From Pseudomonas sp. ML2-2023-3 (GTDB lineage: Bacteria; Pseudomonadota; Gammaproteobacteria; Pseudomonadales; Pseudomonadaceae), in assembly GCF_037055275.1 (NCBI RefSeq), contig NZ_CP146343.1:3754501-3818500 (forward strand): 64,000 nucleotides of DNA, given 5' to 3'. The stretch's first letter is position 1; every line of letters begins with the position of its first letter. Below the pieces are notes generated by a model that searched no databases, was not told the origin of the DNA, and worked only from the letters and a program-made list of their open reading frames with translations. The position numbers and the translations under genes are program-made. Shown here one piece after another: positions 55,166-64,000 of this stretch.

Positions 55166-56842
55166 TCAGCCGTTAATCATCGGCAGGTTCAGGCCCTGCT
55201 CGTTCGCACAGTCGATGGCGATGTCATAACCCGCATCCGCGTGGCGCATCACGCCGGTTGCCGGATCGTTGTGCAGGACACGGGCGATGCGCTCAGCCGC
55301 TTCGTCGGTACCGTCACACACGATCACCATCCCCGAATGCTGCGAGAAGCCCATGCCTACGCCGCCGCCGTGGTGCAACGACACCCAGGTCGCGCCGCTC
55401 GCGGTATTGAGCAAAGCGTTGAGCAATGGCCAGTCGGACACAGCGTCCGAGCCGTCTTTCATTGACTCGGTTTCGCGGTTCGGGCTCGATACCGACCCAG
55501 AGTCCAGGTGGTCGCGGCCGATCACGATCGGGGCTTTCAGCTCGCCACTGCGGACCATTTCGTTGAAGGCCAGGCCCAGCTTGGCGCGTTGACCCAGGCC
55601 TACCCAGCAGATACGGGCCGGCAGACCCTGGAAGCTGATGCGCTCGCGGGCCATGTCCAGCCAGTTGTGCAGGTGCGCGTCGTCGGCAATCAGTTCCTTG
55701 ACCTTGGCGTCGGTTTTGTAGATGTCTTCGGCATCACCCGACAGCGCGACCCAACGGAACGGGCCTACACCACGGCAGAACAATGGGCGGATATAAGCCG
55801 GTACAAAGCCCGGGAAGTCGAAGGCGTTTTCTACGCCTACTTCTTTTGCCATCTGACGAATGTTGTTGCCGTAGTCGAAGGTCGGCACGCCCGCTTTCTG
55901 GAAGGCCAGCATGGCTTCAACGTGCTCGCCCATCGAGGCTTTGGCGGCTTTGACCACGGCTGCCGGATCGGTCACGGCGCGGTCGCGGTACTGCTCCCAG
56001 GTCCAGCCTTTAGGCAGGTAGCCGTTCAGTGGATCGTGGGCGCTGGTCTGGTCAGTGACCATGTCCGGGCGTACACCACGACGAACCATTTCTGGCAGCA
56101 ACTCAGCGGCGTTCCCGCACAGGGCGATGGAAATTGCTTTGCCTTCGGCGGTGTATTTGGCGATACGGGCCAGCGCGTCATCCAGGTCCGCGGCTTGCTC
56201 GTCGACATAGCGAGTGGCCAGGCGGAAATCGATGCGGCTTTGCTGGCATTCGATGTTCAGCGAGCAGGCACCGGCCAGGGTGGCGGCCAGAGGCTGGGCA
56301 CCGCCCATGCCGCCCAAACCGGCCGTCAGCACCCATTTACCGACCAGGCTGCCGTTGTAGTGCTGGCGACCGGCCTCGACGAAGGTTTCGTAGGTGCCCT
56401 GGACGATGCCCTGGCTGCCGATGTAGATCCAGCTGCCGGCGGTCATCTGGCCGTACATGGCCAGGCCTTTGGCGTCGAGTTCGTTGAAGTGCTCCCACGT
56501 GGCCCAGTGCGGCACCAGGTTGGAGTTGGCGATCAGGACCCGTGGCGCGTTGCTGTGGGTTTTGAACACGCCGACCGGCTTGCCCGATTGCACCAGCAGG
56601 GTTTCGTCGTCGTTGAGGTTGGTCAGGCTTTCGACGATTTTGTCGTAGCACTCCCAGTTACGCGCTGCCCGTCCAATACCGCCATACACCACCAGCTCGG
56701 TCGGGTTCTCGGCCACTTGCGGGTCGAGGTTGTTCATCAACATCCGCAGCGGCGCTTCGGTCATCCAGCTTTTAGCAGTGAGCTGGGTGCCACGGGCGGC
56801 GCGGATTTCACCATCACGGTGACGGGTGTGAGCAGTGGTCAT
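55166..56842 (-). CDS. hutU: Urocanate hydratase (urocanase)
   Basis: A 558-residue enzyme, the normal Pseudomonas length, that converts urocanate to 4-imidazolone-5-propionate with tightly bound NAD as an electrophile. The NAD region [24 protein letters not shown] and [24 protein letters not shown] (with the active-site Cys near the end) are intact. ATG 56842 with AAGGA upstream is preferred to an ATG six codons earlier. It lacks the usual hutH/hutI/hutG neighbours. A HutC-type operator lies 69 bases upstream. Confidence 0.96.
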   Translation of the reverse strand: MTTAHTRHRDGEIRAARGTQLTAKSWMTEAPLRMLMNNLDPQVAENPTELVVYGGIGRAARNWECYDKIVESLTNLNDDETLLVQSGKPVGVFKTHSNAPRVLIANSNLVPHWATWEHFNELDAKGLAMYGQMTAGSWIYIGSQGIVQGTYETFVEAGRQHYNGSLVGKWVLTAGLGGMGGAQPLAATLAGACSLNIECQQSRIDFRLATRYVDEQAADLDDALARIAKYTAEGKAISIALCGNAAELLPEMVRRGVRPDMVTDQTSAHDPLNGYLPKGWTWEQYRDRAVTDPAAVVKAAKASMGEHVEAMLAFQKAGVPTFDYGNNIRQMAKEVGVENAFDFPGFVPAYIRPLFCRGVGPFRWVALSGDAEDIYKTDAKVKELIADDAHLHNWLDMARERISFQGLPARICWVGLGQRAKLGLAFNEMVRSGELKAPIVIGRDHLDSGSVSSPNRETESMKDGSDAVSDWPLLNALLNTASGATWVSLHHGGGVGMGFSQHSGMVIVCDGTDEAAERIARVLHNDPATGVMRHADAGYDIAIDCANEQGLNLPMING

Positions 56843-57160
56843 GGGGCAGTCCTTCATCAAATGGCATCAACGTCATACGGTGAAGTGCGATAGGTGCGCA
56901 CTTATACCAACCTGTATGTACAAGTGAATGCAAGTGAAGGGCCAACACGCAAACACCCGCGCGCGAAAAGGTGTCTGAATCGATATAAATATTATTTAAA
57001 TCAATTAGTTAAAAAACTTACGTTTTTTAATGAAAGAACATCACGCACGGAAAAGCTGCAAAAAAAGTGCCGCAACTTTGTGCATAAACAGGCGGGAAGG
57101 TAACAAATACGCACCAAAAGTAACGCGAGTAACACATCGTTACCCGCTACGAGGGGCCAC
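56843..57160. other. hutU leader region
   Basis: A 318-base gap between hutC and hutU holding the HutC operator at 56911-56924. Positions 56980-57040 are markedly AT-rich and contain the small hairpin AAAAAAC-TTAC-GTTTTTT (57011-57028), possibly the hutC terminator. No coding potential seen. Confidence 0.6.
56911..56924. promoter_or_regulatory. HutC operator candidate
   Basis: CCTGTATGTACAAG, one base from the perfect palindrome CTTGTA-TG-TACAAG; HutC repressors bind CTTGTAT-type palindromes and release on urocanate. It is 69 bases before the hutU ATG. Confidence 0.7.
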
Positions 57161-57913
57161 TCAGTTGCCGCACTGACCCTGCAGGCGATAGCGCGTTCCC
57201 GGGTACACCAGCCGGGCGCACCCCACCATCCCTTGAGCCGCCCAGGTGCGGCGGCGAATCAGCAGGCACGGCTCGTTTCGCTTGACGTGCAACAGGCGAC
57301 ACTCTGCAGATTTTGCATGGATCGCTTCCACCACATGCTCGCCGCCGGTCAATGGCGCTAGGTTCATCAGGTAGGCATAGGCCGTGGTGCGAGTGAAATC
57401 CTGCTGCAAGTACTCAGGGGCAATCTCGGCATTCACGTAGCGCTCTTCAATTTGCACGGGCACTTCGTTTTCGTAATGCACCATCACCGAGTGAAAGAAC
57501 CGCTTGATGCCGTCCAGGGCGAACGGCATGACAGGCGTGACCTTGGCCGGGACCTCTTCGAGCACGATGACTTCACAGCGATGCACGTGGCCACGGTCAG
57601 CGATTTCCTGGGCAATGTTATGGATTTCGAATAACGCCGCATTGCCTTTGGGCACCGCAACAAACGTCCCCACCCCTTGCATGCGCACCAGCAGCCCTTC
57701 GATTGTCAGTTCACGCAGTGCGCGGTTGATCGTCATGCGACTCACGCCCAACAGGGCAAGCAACTCACTCTCGGAGGGCAGCTTGGAGTTGGGCAGCCAG
57801 GCACCTGAACGAATTTTTTGCGCAATGGCCTGCTTTACGCGCGCGTACAGCGGCGCAGGACTCTCGATGGAAAATGACTCAAGGGATGAATTGTCATCGA
57901 CTGACTTAGACAC
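57161..57913 (-). CDS. hutC: GntR-family histidine-utilisation repressor
   Basis: A 250-residue HutC-subfamily regulator. The winged helix covers roughly residues 20-90 (PLYARVKQAIAQKIRSGAW, LPSESELLALLGVSRMTINRALREL, RMQGVGTFVA) and a UTRA effector domain follows (ERYVNAEIAPEYL, RRRTWAAQGMV). I choose the GTG at 57913 because AGGAG lies just upstream and the length then fits HutC; a longer frame upstream is not homologous. It represses hut genes and responds to urocanate. Confidence 0.92.
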   Translation of the reverse strand: MSKSVDDNSSLESFSIESPAPLYARVKQAIAQKIRSGAWLPNSKLPSESELLALLGVSRMTINRALRELTIEGLLVRMQGVGTFVAVPKGNAALFEIHNIAQEIADRGHVHRCEVIVLEEVPAKVTPVMPFALDGIKRFFHSVMVHYENEVPVQIEERYVNAEIAPEYLQQDFTRTTAYAYLMNLAPLTGGEHVVEAIHAKSAECRLLHVKRNEPCLLIRRRTWAAQGMVGCARLVYPGTRYRLQGQCGN

Positions 57914-58047
57914 AACGACTCCTGTTCGTGGGGGTGGGCATGCCAGGGGGGCTTGATCAGTTTGCACGCCGTGAGCAAACGGATTGAAAACACACCCTCG
58001 TGCGCCGGAGCAGTTTACGCGCAGCGTGAGCGAAGCAAAACGGGCGT

Positions 58048-58752
58048 TTAACGCGGCATGTAATCGCGCTGCCAGCGGCGCGGGATTCTCAACGAAAGCA
58101 GCCCGAGGACGGCGGCAAAACCGGCACTGAAGAGCATGGCCTTGAGCCCGAACTGTGCCTCCAGCAGTGCGCCCATGACCGCGCCCAGCAGCATTCCCGT
58201 CCATGGCACCAACTGCACGCGCCAGCCACTGCGACGCTCGCCCAGCACCCATCGGCCAAGGCCCCGGCCAAAACGTGACAACGCCCCGGTTACATAGGTC
58301 AGGCCCACCGGCAGTCCATTGACCTGTTCCACCGCCGCATTGAGCATGCCCATGGCCACAATGGCGGCCAGCAACGCCGGCACTTGGGTGGCGAACGGCA
58401 GTAGTGCCGCTGTGCACAGCAGACCCGCAATCACCAGCATCAACGGCAGTGCGCGCCGCCCTCCCCAGCGCGCCAGCAAAACCCCCAGGGCGTTGCCGAC
58501 AATAAACGCCAGCACCGCGAATAACAGGCGCACCACCAGGCTCAAGTCGCCCTCGCCAATGGCTACCGCCAGGCGGGTGGTGTTACCGCTCATGAATGAA
58601 ACGAAATCACCGGTGGCCAGAAAGCCAATGGCGTCAGTCATGCCCGCCAGCACCGACAGGCTGGCAACCATTGCCAGCCCCACTCGCCCGCGCCAGGCAC
58701 GAACACGCAGATGCACGGGATTGCTCGGTTTTCTGAGGGGGGCTGGAAGCAT
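58048..58752 (-). CDS. DUF1275 (YoaK-like) membrane protein
   Basis: A 234-residue inner-membrane protein with about six hydrophobic segments. SVLAGMTDAIGFLATGDFVSFMSGNTTRLAV and NGLPVGLTYVTGALSRFGRGLGR are the family's conserved blocks. Function is unknown across the family. It stands alone: hutC is upstream-facing on the same strand 134 bases away, and a 259-base gap without recognisable features separates it from the phosphatase gene. Confidence 0.85.
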   Translation of the reverse strand: MLPAPLRKPSNPVHLRVRAWRGRVGLAMVASLSVLAGMTDAIGFLATGDFVSFMSGNTTRLAVAIGEGDLSLVVRLLFAVLAFIVGNALGVLLARWGGRRALPLMLVIAGLLCTAALLPFATQVPALLAAIVAMGMLNAAVEQVNGLPVGLTYVTGALSRFGRGLGRWVLGERRSGWRVQLVPWTGMLLGAVMGALLEAQFGLKAMLFSAGFAAVLGLLSLRIPRRWQRDYMPR

Positions 58753-59011
58753 GGTGTAAGCCTCTGAAGAGTGACTCGACTAAAGAGAGAACGATTTTGT
58801 CATACAAAAAAGCCACCATAGCACTCGACCTGTAGGACCATTCCCAATCTAGCGCAGGTAAAATCGAACCAAATTTGAAAATGGCATCTAATGATTGCTT
58901 GGAACAAGGATGAGAAACACAGGTTGTGTAGTAATGACAGGGATAAACACACGCGCGATGTGCTCGATGTGCCAGGCCAGTCAGCCTTAATGCTGTATGT
59001 AGAAGAGCCCC

Positions 59012-59686
59012 ATGACTCAGTCTGTTTGGAATAAATTCCGACTCAAAACCTACGCACTGGCGGCAGCCCCGCTGTTACTGATTGCAGGCGCCGTGACGCT
59101 GGCCGTGCATGCAGATGATGTGTTTGCCCAGCCGGTTGATGGCGTACAAACCCTGGTATTTATGCGTCACGCCGAAAAACCGGCCGACGGCCTTGGCCAG
59201 CTCACCTGCCAGGGACTTAACCGCGCAATTGATCTGGCCACCCTGCTGCCGCAACGCTATGGCAAGGCCGACTACGTGTTTGCCGCCAACCCTTCACGGC
59301 AAGTGGAAGAAGGCGCTGATGACGATGCCTACAGCTACGTGCGCCCGATGATGACCATCAACCCCAGCGCCATCAAACTGGGCTTGCCGATCAATCTGGA
59401 GTACTCAGCCAACGACACCCGCGCACTGGCCAAGGAACTGACCGACGACCAGTATCACAACTCCACCATCTACACCGCGTGGTCGCACGGCTATTTGCCG
59501 GAGCTGATCAACAACGTCGCCAGCCAGGCCCTGGGCAAGAAGACTTCACTGACCGAAGACTGGCCCGGCAGTGATTTCGACTCGTTGTACGTGCTGACCC
59601 TGACCTGGAAAGATGGCAAGGCCACCCTGCTCAGTCGCGCCGAAAAACAGGACCTCAACAATGGGGCTCATACCTGCCCTAGCTGA
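59012..59686 (+). CDS. Secreted/anchored histidine phosphatase family protein
   Basis: A 224-residue protein with an N-terminal hydrophobic segment at about residues 13-33, so it is exported or membrane-anchored. FMRHAEKP is the phosphohistidine motif (RHxEK) of the phosphoglycerate-mutase-like family, and the later WSHGYLPELI can supply the second active-site histidine. The C-terminal end has two cysteines at most, unlike acid phytases. The substrate is unknown. It ends 16 bases from the convergent EamA gene. Confidence 0.8.
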   Translation: MTQSVWNKFRLKTYALAAAPLLLIAGAVTLAVHADDVFAQPVDGVQTLVFMRHAEKPADGLGQLTCQGLNRAIDLATLLPQRYGKADYVFAANPSRQVEEGADDDAYSYVRPMMTINPSAIKLGLPINLEYSANDTRALAKELTDDQYHNSTIYTAWSHGYLPELINNVASQALGKKTSLTEDWPGSDFDSLYVLTLTWKDGKATLLSRAEKQDLNNGAHTCPS

Positions 59687-59702
59687 TTGGCCCGCACATG
59701 GA

Positions 59703-60641
59703 TCACGGCGCGAGCATTGTCCGCGCCGGGGCATGGCGGCGCACCGCCCAACTCACGCCCCCAAGCAGCAATACAACCGCCACGGCTTCGGTCAAAGTCG
59801 GCCAGCGCTGCAAGTAAACAAAGCCATAGAACAACGCAAACACCGTTTCGAACACAATCAACTGCCCGCTCAGGGTCAGCGGCAGGCGGCGGGACGAAGC
59901 ATTCCACATGCGATTGCCAAACCATGAACCGAGCACCGCACACGCCAGATTAACCATCCAGAACATCTGCCAGCGCTGATCACTGACCTCGACCGTCACT
60001 GCGTCCAGGGACAGTACATGGGCCATACCCCAGATCATCAGACCCAGCACACCCGTGGTGACGCCCCACAGTGTCGACCACTCACCACTGTCAAACTGGC
60101 TGTGTTTCAAATAACGCGCATTCTCGATCGCAAACCAGCTCCAGCACAGCAAGGCGCCGAGCCCGCACAGCACGCCCAGAACCTTGTCCCCCAGCGGCTG
60201 CTGCGAAGTGCCGCCGAACAAGGCTTCAAGATTGATGCAAAGCACGCCGCCCAGCACCAGAAGCAGCGGCCAGGCCAGCCTCGCCAGTGGCACCGCTCCG
60301 GCATCGCGGCGCCCCAGCCAGGTAATGCTCAGGGGCAACACCCCCACAATCAGAGAGGCGGCCGCAATGCCTACCCACTGAATCGATGCCGCCAGCAGCA
60401 TGTAGTAAACCAGGTTGCCCAGCAGTGCGAACTTGACCAGTGTGAGCACATCGCGCCGGGTGAGCTGGCCCAGCAAACGCCGCGCATGGGGCAGCAACAA
60501 AAGCAGCGATACGGCCCCGTACACAATAAAACGCCCGCAGCTGAGCAACAGCGGGCTGAATTCCGGCAACAGCTTGGGCACCAGAAACACCAGCCCCCAC
60601 ACTGCCCCTGCCATGCCTGCATAGACTATTCCGCGCTTCAT
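59703..60641 (-). CDS. EamA/DMT-family transporter
   Basis: A 312-residue drug/metabolite-type carrier with ten predicted helices in two EamA repeats; VWGLVFLVPKLLPEFSPLLLSCGRFIVYG begins the first. Such proteins usually export amino acids or metabolites. It is divergent from the LysR-type gene across 269 bases, so that regulator may control it. Confidence 0.83.
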   Translation of the reverse strand: MKRGIVYAGMAGAVWGLVFLVPKLLPEFSPLLLSCGRFIVYGAVSLLLLLPHARRLLGQLTRRDVLTLVKFALLGNLVYYMLLAASIQWVGIAAASLIVGVLPLSITWLGRRDAGAVPLARLAWPLLLVLGGVLCINLEALFGGTSQQPLGDKVLGVLCGLGALLCWSWFAIENARYLKHSQFDSGEWSTLWGVTTGVLGLMIWGMAHVLSLDAVTVEVSDQRWQMFWMVNLACAVLGSWFGNRMWNASSRRLPLTLSGQLIVFETVFALFYGFVYLQRWPTLTEAVAVVLLLGGVSWAVRRHAPARTMLAP

Positions 60642-60910
60642 TCAACACTCTCAAACAGTTCAGTATCGAGTGAGCGTAAGCGGCCCTGCGATTTGTCACA
60701 AAAGATCATTTGGCATGCTGGTATTCCGTGCAGGAATGCCTTATACCGTCACCCCGCGGCAGGATAGCCGTGCCGGACAGGTATCCGGTCGGCCAGCAAA
60801 ACCAGATTCTCAGCAGCTACAGGGCCTGAAGGAAACTTCAACTGTGGGAGGGTTGACTGGCAACAGAGTAACTACAGCATTTGCGCGGCATTCCAGTGAC
60901 GAGAGGCAAC

Positions 60911-61849
60911 ATGAATCGCTATTCGAAAAACCTGCCACCTCTGGACAGCCTGATCACCTTCGAAGCGGTCGCACGCAATGGCAGCTTTACCCGTGCGGCA
61001 AGCGAGCTGTGCTTGACCCAAAGCGCGATCAGCAAACAAATCCGGGCCCTGGAAGACAACCTCAAACTGACCTTGTTTGAACGCCAGGCGCGGGGCATTT
61101 GCCTGACGCAGGCCGGAGCAAGTCTGCTCAGCGAAGTCACTACTCTGCTTGAACGCCTGCTGCACGGCGTCAACCGGATCAAGACGGCCCATGCCCCCAA
61201 CTCGGTCACGGTGCTCTGCACCCATGCCGTGGCGCAGTTCTGGCTGTTTGGGCGATTGCTCGCGTTCAATACCGAGCATCCGTCCATCACGGTGAATATT
61301 CACGCCAGCAACGACATCCACGAATCCAGCGTCGCAGATTACGATTTCACGATTTTATACGGCGCCGGTCACTGGTCATCCCTGAATGCTGAGCCATTGT
61401 TTGCCGAAAGGGTCTACCCTGTTGCCCGACCTGATTTGAAATTGAACCGCGTCAATGAGCCCTCAGACCTTCAGGACTTGCCCCTGATTGAACTGGACGC
61501 CTCGCAATGGAACTGCATGGACTGGCGCGACTGGTTCGCGCATTTCGGCCTGGAGCACAAGCCCGATGCGAAGCGGCCGACCTTCAATCAGGTCACCCTC
61601 GCCTATCAGGCAATCGTGCAAGGCATGGGCGTGGGGCTGGGATGGGACTTTATGGTCAAGGACAAAATCGACAAGGGCGAACTGCGCCGCGTGGGTCCAT
61701 TTGAATTTTTCAGCTCTAACGCGGACTATCTGGCGCACTCTCGCCATAAAACGCTGTCAGATGCAGCACTAACTTTCCAGCGCTGGCTGCTCGACGACGC
61801 CCGGCGCGAACACTCTCCACATTGCCAAGAGCTCAAGGTACACCCATGA
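60911..61849 (+). CDS. LysR-family transcriptional regulator
   Basis: A 312-residue LysR-type regulator. The N-terminal winged helix reads LDSLITFEAVARNGSFTRAASELCLTQSAISKQIRALE; the effector domain follows and resembles the GcvA branch (LPLIELDASQWNCMDW). ATG 60911 has AGAGG close upstream; a TTG ten codons earlier is less likely. The stop overlaps the lipoprotein start by four bases. Candidate targets are the divergent EamA gene and itself. Confidence 0.9.
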   Translation: MNRYSKNLPPLDSLITFEAVARNGSFTRAASELCLTQSAISKQIRALEDNLKLTLFERQARGICLTQAGASLLSEVTTLLERLLHGVNRIKTAHAPNSVTVLCTHAVAQFWLFGRLLAFNTEHPSITVNIHASNDIHESSVADYDFTILYGAGHWSSLNAEPLFAERVYPVARPDLKLNRVNEPSDLQDLPLIELDASQWNCMDWRDWFAHFGLEHKPDAKRPTFNQVTLAYQAIVQGMGVGLGWDFMVKDKIDKGELRRVGPFEFFSSNADYLAHSRHKTLSDAALTFQRWLLDDARREHSPHCQELKVHP

Positions 61850-62067
61850 AAATCAACGCTATCGGTTTACCCCTGCTTGTGGTTGCCTTGCTGGGACTGG
61901 CAGGTTGCGCGACCCCGAGCGTTGTAACCCTGCAAAACGGCACGCAGTACCTGACCAAAGACCTGCCAAAGACCACGAACAAGGACGGTCTCTATGAGTT
62001 TGTGGACATTGCAGGCAAACACATCAAAGTCAGGGCAGCGGATGTCTCGACAATCAAGTCTGATTGA
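61846..62067 (+). CDS. Small YgdI/YgdR-type lipoprotein
   Basis: A 73-residue lipoprotein. The lipobox LAGC puts the lipidated Cys at about residue 21, followed by a DUF903-type beta domain (VTLQNGTQYLTKDLP, EFVDIAGKHIKVRAADV). Function is unknown in the family. The ATG overlaps the LysR stop (ATGA), so it is translated from the same message. Confidence 0.87.
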   Translation: MKINAIGLPLLVVALLGLAGCATPSVVTLQNGTQYLTKDLPKTTNKDGLYEFVDIAGKHIKVRAADVSTIKSD

Positions 62068-62095
62068 AGGTTAGCGCCAGGTACCAGGCCAGCCG

Positions 62096-63388
62096 TCACC
62101 CATGCAAGGCATCCAGCAACCGGTAGTAGCTGATGCCCGCTGCCACGTACAAACGCTGCAAGCTATGAAAGGGAATTCTGCGAATCGGCGTCACCGGGAA
62201 CGGGAAGTCATCGCTGGTTCCCAAGATGCGGGCCGCGAGGTGTTTGCCCAGGGTGGTAGACATCGCAATGCCGCGCCCGTTGTAGCCCATCAGGATTGAC
62301 AGGCCCGGTTGCGGTTCGTGCAGTTGCGGCAGCACGCTGTGGTTGAGTGCCACGCGACCGCTCCAGCGGTACTCAATCGCAACGCCTGCCAACTGCGGGA
62401 ACACGTTGATCAGCGAGCGCTCCAGATGCGCCCAGTCTTCGTTGCGGCCCGGCTCGGAAAACGGCCCACGGCCACCCAACAGCACTCGCCCTTGAGCATC
62501 CTGCTTGAAGTACAGCAACAGGCGCCGTGCATCCGAACACACTTCTCCACCCGGCAAAATCGTTTTGCGCAGTTCCGGCGAGAGCGGTCGAGTCGCGATC
62601 ATAAAGCTGTTGGCCGCCAGCACGGTTTGCCGCAAACCGGGCCATAAACCATCGGTATAGCCATTGGTGGCCAACACCACCCGCTCGGCCGTCACGGTGT
62701 GACCTTGTGCAGTGCTCAGTTGCCACTGCGTACCGATGCGCCGCAAATCGGTCACCCGGCTATCGCTGTGAATCATCGCCCCACGGCCCAACGCCGACCG
62801 GGCCAGTCCACGGGCATAATTGAGCGGGTGCAGGCTCCCGGCACGAGGGTCAACCCAGCCGCCCACATAGTTTTGCGTGCCGATGCGCTGGCAAACGGCA
62901 TTGCCGTCCAGCAACTCAGCAGCCACACCACGCTGCTGCCATTGCCGGGCGCGGTGCTCCAGGGTTTTCATCGTGGCACTGGAGTACGCGGGTTGAATCC
63001 AGCCCTTGCGTGTTGCATCGCAGGCGATGCCGTACTCACGAACCAGCGAAAACACTTCGTCAGCCGCCCCGCCGCACGCCTCGATAATCTTTTCACCGCG
63101 CGCCGCGCCAAAACGTTCGATCAACTGGTCAGGATCGTATTTGAGCCCGGGAATCACCTGCCCGCCGTTGCGCCCCGAAGCACCCCAGCCAGGCTCTCCT
63201 GCATCCAGCACGCACACGCTGACACCCGACTCGGCCAGGCGCAGTGCAGTCACAAGCCCCGTGTACCCGGCGCCGACAATTGCCACGTCCACCCGCTTGT
63301 TTTGCGCGAGTGGCTGGGTCATCGCAGCGGTGCGAGCCGTGGCGGACCAGAGCGAAGGCGGCAAGGTGAGTTTCGACGTTGCTTTCAT
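62096..63388 (-). CDS. FAD-dependent oxidase (PuuB/OrdL-like, DAO family)
   Basis: A 430-residue flavoenzyme. DVAIVGAGYTGLVTALRLAESG near residue 34 binds FAD, GWGASGRNGGQ is the DAO-family signature, and LSILMGYNGRGIAMSTTLGK is the C-terminal substrate/FAD closing motif. PuuB-type enzymes oxidise gamma-glutamylputrescine or related amines. Its ATG overlaps the stop of the ABC permease gene, so it is co-transcribed with an amino-acid importer; the substrate is probably what that importer brings in. Confidence 0.86.
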   Translation of the reverse strand: MKATSKLTLPPSLWSATARTAAMTQPLAQNKRVDVAIVGAGYTGLVTALRLAESGVSVCVLDAGEPGWGASGRNGGQVIPGLKYDPDQLIERFGAARGEKIIEACGGAADEVFSLVREYGIACDATRKGWIQPAYSSATMKTLEHRARQWQQRGVAAELLDGNAVCQRIGTQNYVGGWVDPRAGSLHPLNYARGLARSALGRGAMIHSDSRVTDLRRIGTQWQLSTAQGHTVTAERVVLATNGYTDGLWPGLRQTVLAANSFMIATRPLSPELRKTILPGGEVCSDARRLLLYFKQDAQGRVLLGGRGPFSEPGRNEDWAHLERSLINVFPQLAGVAIEYRWSGRVALNHSVLPQLHEPQPGLSILMGYNGRGIAMSTTLGKHLAARILGTSDDFPFPVTPIRRIPFHSLQRLYVAAGISYYRLLDALHG

Positions 63389-64000
63389 GTACGCCTCCGC
63401 AGCGCAAAACGGCCTTCCAGACGACGCAAGCCATAAGACAGCGGCAAACTCATCGACAGATAGAGCAAGGCAACCAGGGTGTAGACCGTCATGTTTTCAA
63501 AGGTCGAGGAAGCGATCAGTTGCCCTTGGCGCGTCATCTCGGCCACGGTGATGGTCGACACCAGCGAGGAGTCCTTGAGCATCATTACCAGCGTGTTGCC
63601 ATAGGGCGGCAAGGCAATGCGAAACGCCTGGGGCAGCACAATGCGGCGCATGATCATCAGGCCACGCATGCCAAAGGATTCGGCGGCCTCGATCTGGCCA
63701 ATGTCGATGGCCTGAATCCCGGCCCGGAAGTTCTCGGCCTGATAGGCCGAATAGGCAATCCCCAGACCAATCACACCGGCCTGCATGGCGCTGAGCTGGA
63801 TGCCGAAGTCGGGCAAGACAAAATAGATGTAGAACAGTTGCACGATGATCGGCAACCCGCGAATCACATTGACCACGCCAATGGCGAACAATGCGATGGC
63901 GCGGATTTTTGAAACCATCATCAGCGCGAACATCAGGCCAATCACTGAACTGAGCAGGAACGAACCCGCCGTGACCTGCACAGTGACCACTGCCCCTTTG
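63385..64000 (-). CDS. Polar amino acid ABC transporter permease, HisM/GlnP type (cut by window end)
   Basis: The C-terminal ~204 residues of a permease; the start lies beyond 64000. The frame is open to the edge. The EAA loop AAESFGMRGLMIMRRIVLPQAF and the helix segment VNVIRGLPIIVQLFYIYFVLP (RGxP motif) identify the HisMQ family. It overlaps the downstream oxidase gene by four bases. Confidence 0.9.
   Translation of the reverse strand, partial: KGAVVTVQVTAGSFLLSSVIGLMFALMMVSKIRAIALFAIGVVNVIRGLPIIVQLFYIYFVLPDFGIQLSAMQAGVIGLGIAYSAYQAENFRAGIQAIDIGQIEAAESFGMRGLMIMRRIVLPQAFRIALPPYGNTLVMMLKDSSLVSTITVAEMTRQGQLIASSTFENMTVYTLVALLYLSMSLPLSYGLRRLEGRFALRRRT

Overview
The window looks like a chromosomal segment of a Pseudomonas, most likely of the P. 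fluorescens/P. putida lineage. I base this on near-complete matches in length and catalytic residues to Pseudomonas Ech, Vdh, Fcs, CatA/B/C, BenABCD/BenR, HutU/HutC and EtfAB, on the codon usage, and on several families of short Pseudomonas-type palindromic repeats (REP-like) between genes. No rRNA, tRNA or CRISPR was found. Almost everything is catabolism and uptake of aromatic or nitrogenous small molecules.

Layout. 1-13150: a hydroxycinnamate (ferulate/coumarate) island, with the minus-strand operon ech-vdh-fcs-aat-acd, the MarR-type regulator ferR diverging from it, two OprD-type porins (one cut by the window edge) and two aromatic-acid MFS symporters. 13311-14862: one more MFS gene and a tandem REP duplication. 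14907-20308: nickel regulator nikR diverging from nikABCDE, with a recognisable NikR operator between them. 20372-27411: a peptide/polyamine-type group with two orphan PotF-like binding proteins, a nitrilase-superfamily amidase, a LuxR-type regulator, a secreted M20 dipeptidase and a P1 (DmpA) peptidase; two copies of one 21-bp motif tie the regulator to this group. 27783-36757: a flavoprotein, an NtaA/SnaA-type monooxygenase, a DszC/SfnB-type monooxygenase and a four-gene Rbs-type ABC importer.

36900-48398: the benzoate block. benABCD-catBCA forms one colinear seven-gene run that converts benzoate to 3-oxoadipate enol-lactone. Its activator gene benR lies upstream, but is separated from benA by about 2.8 kb holding a group II intron and palindromic repeats. 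The benA promoter still has two XylS/BenR half-sites with the spacing known from the TOL Pm promoter. Divergent from benR is a secreted M20D amidohydrolase that could feed benzoate from hippurate.

48983-57913: a colinear minus-strand set hutC-hutU-CaiB-type CoA-transferase-acyl-CoA dehydrogenase-NCS1 permease-etfB-etfA, without hutH, hutI or hutG. It reads like an oxidative version of the carnitine cai/fix arrangement placed in front of urocanase. I propose that it converts imidazolepropionate through its CoA ester to urocanate. This is my main candidate for an undescribed system.

58048-64000: assorted single genes: a DUF1275 membrane protein, a histidine phosphatase, an EamA transporter, a LysR regulator overlapping a YgdI-type lipoprotein gene, a PuuB-like oxidase and the start of an amino-acid ABC permease gene cut by the window end.
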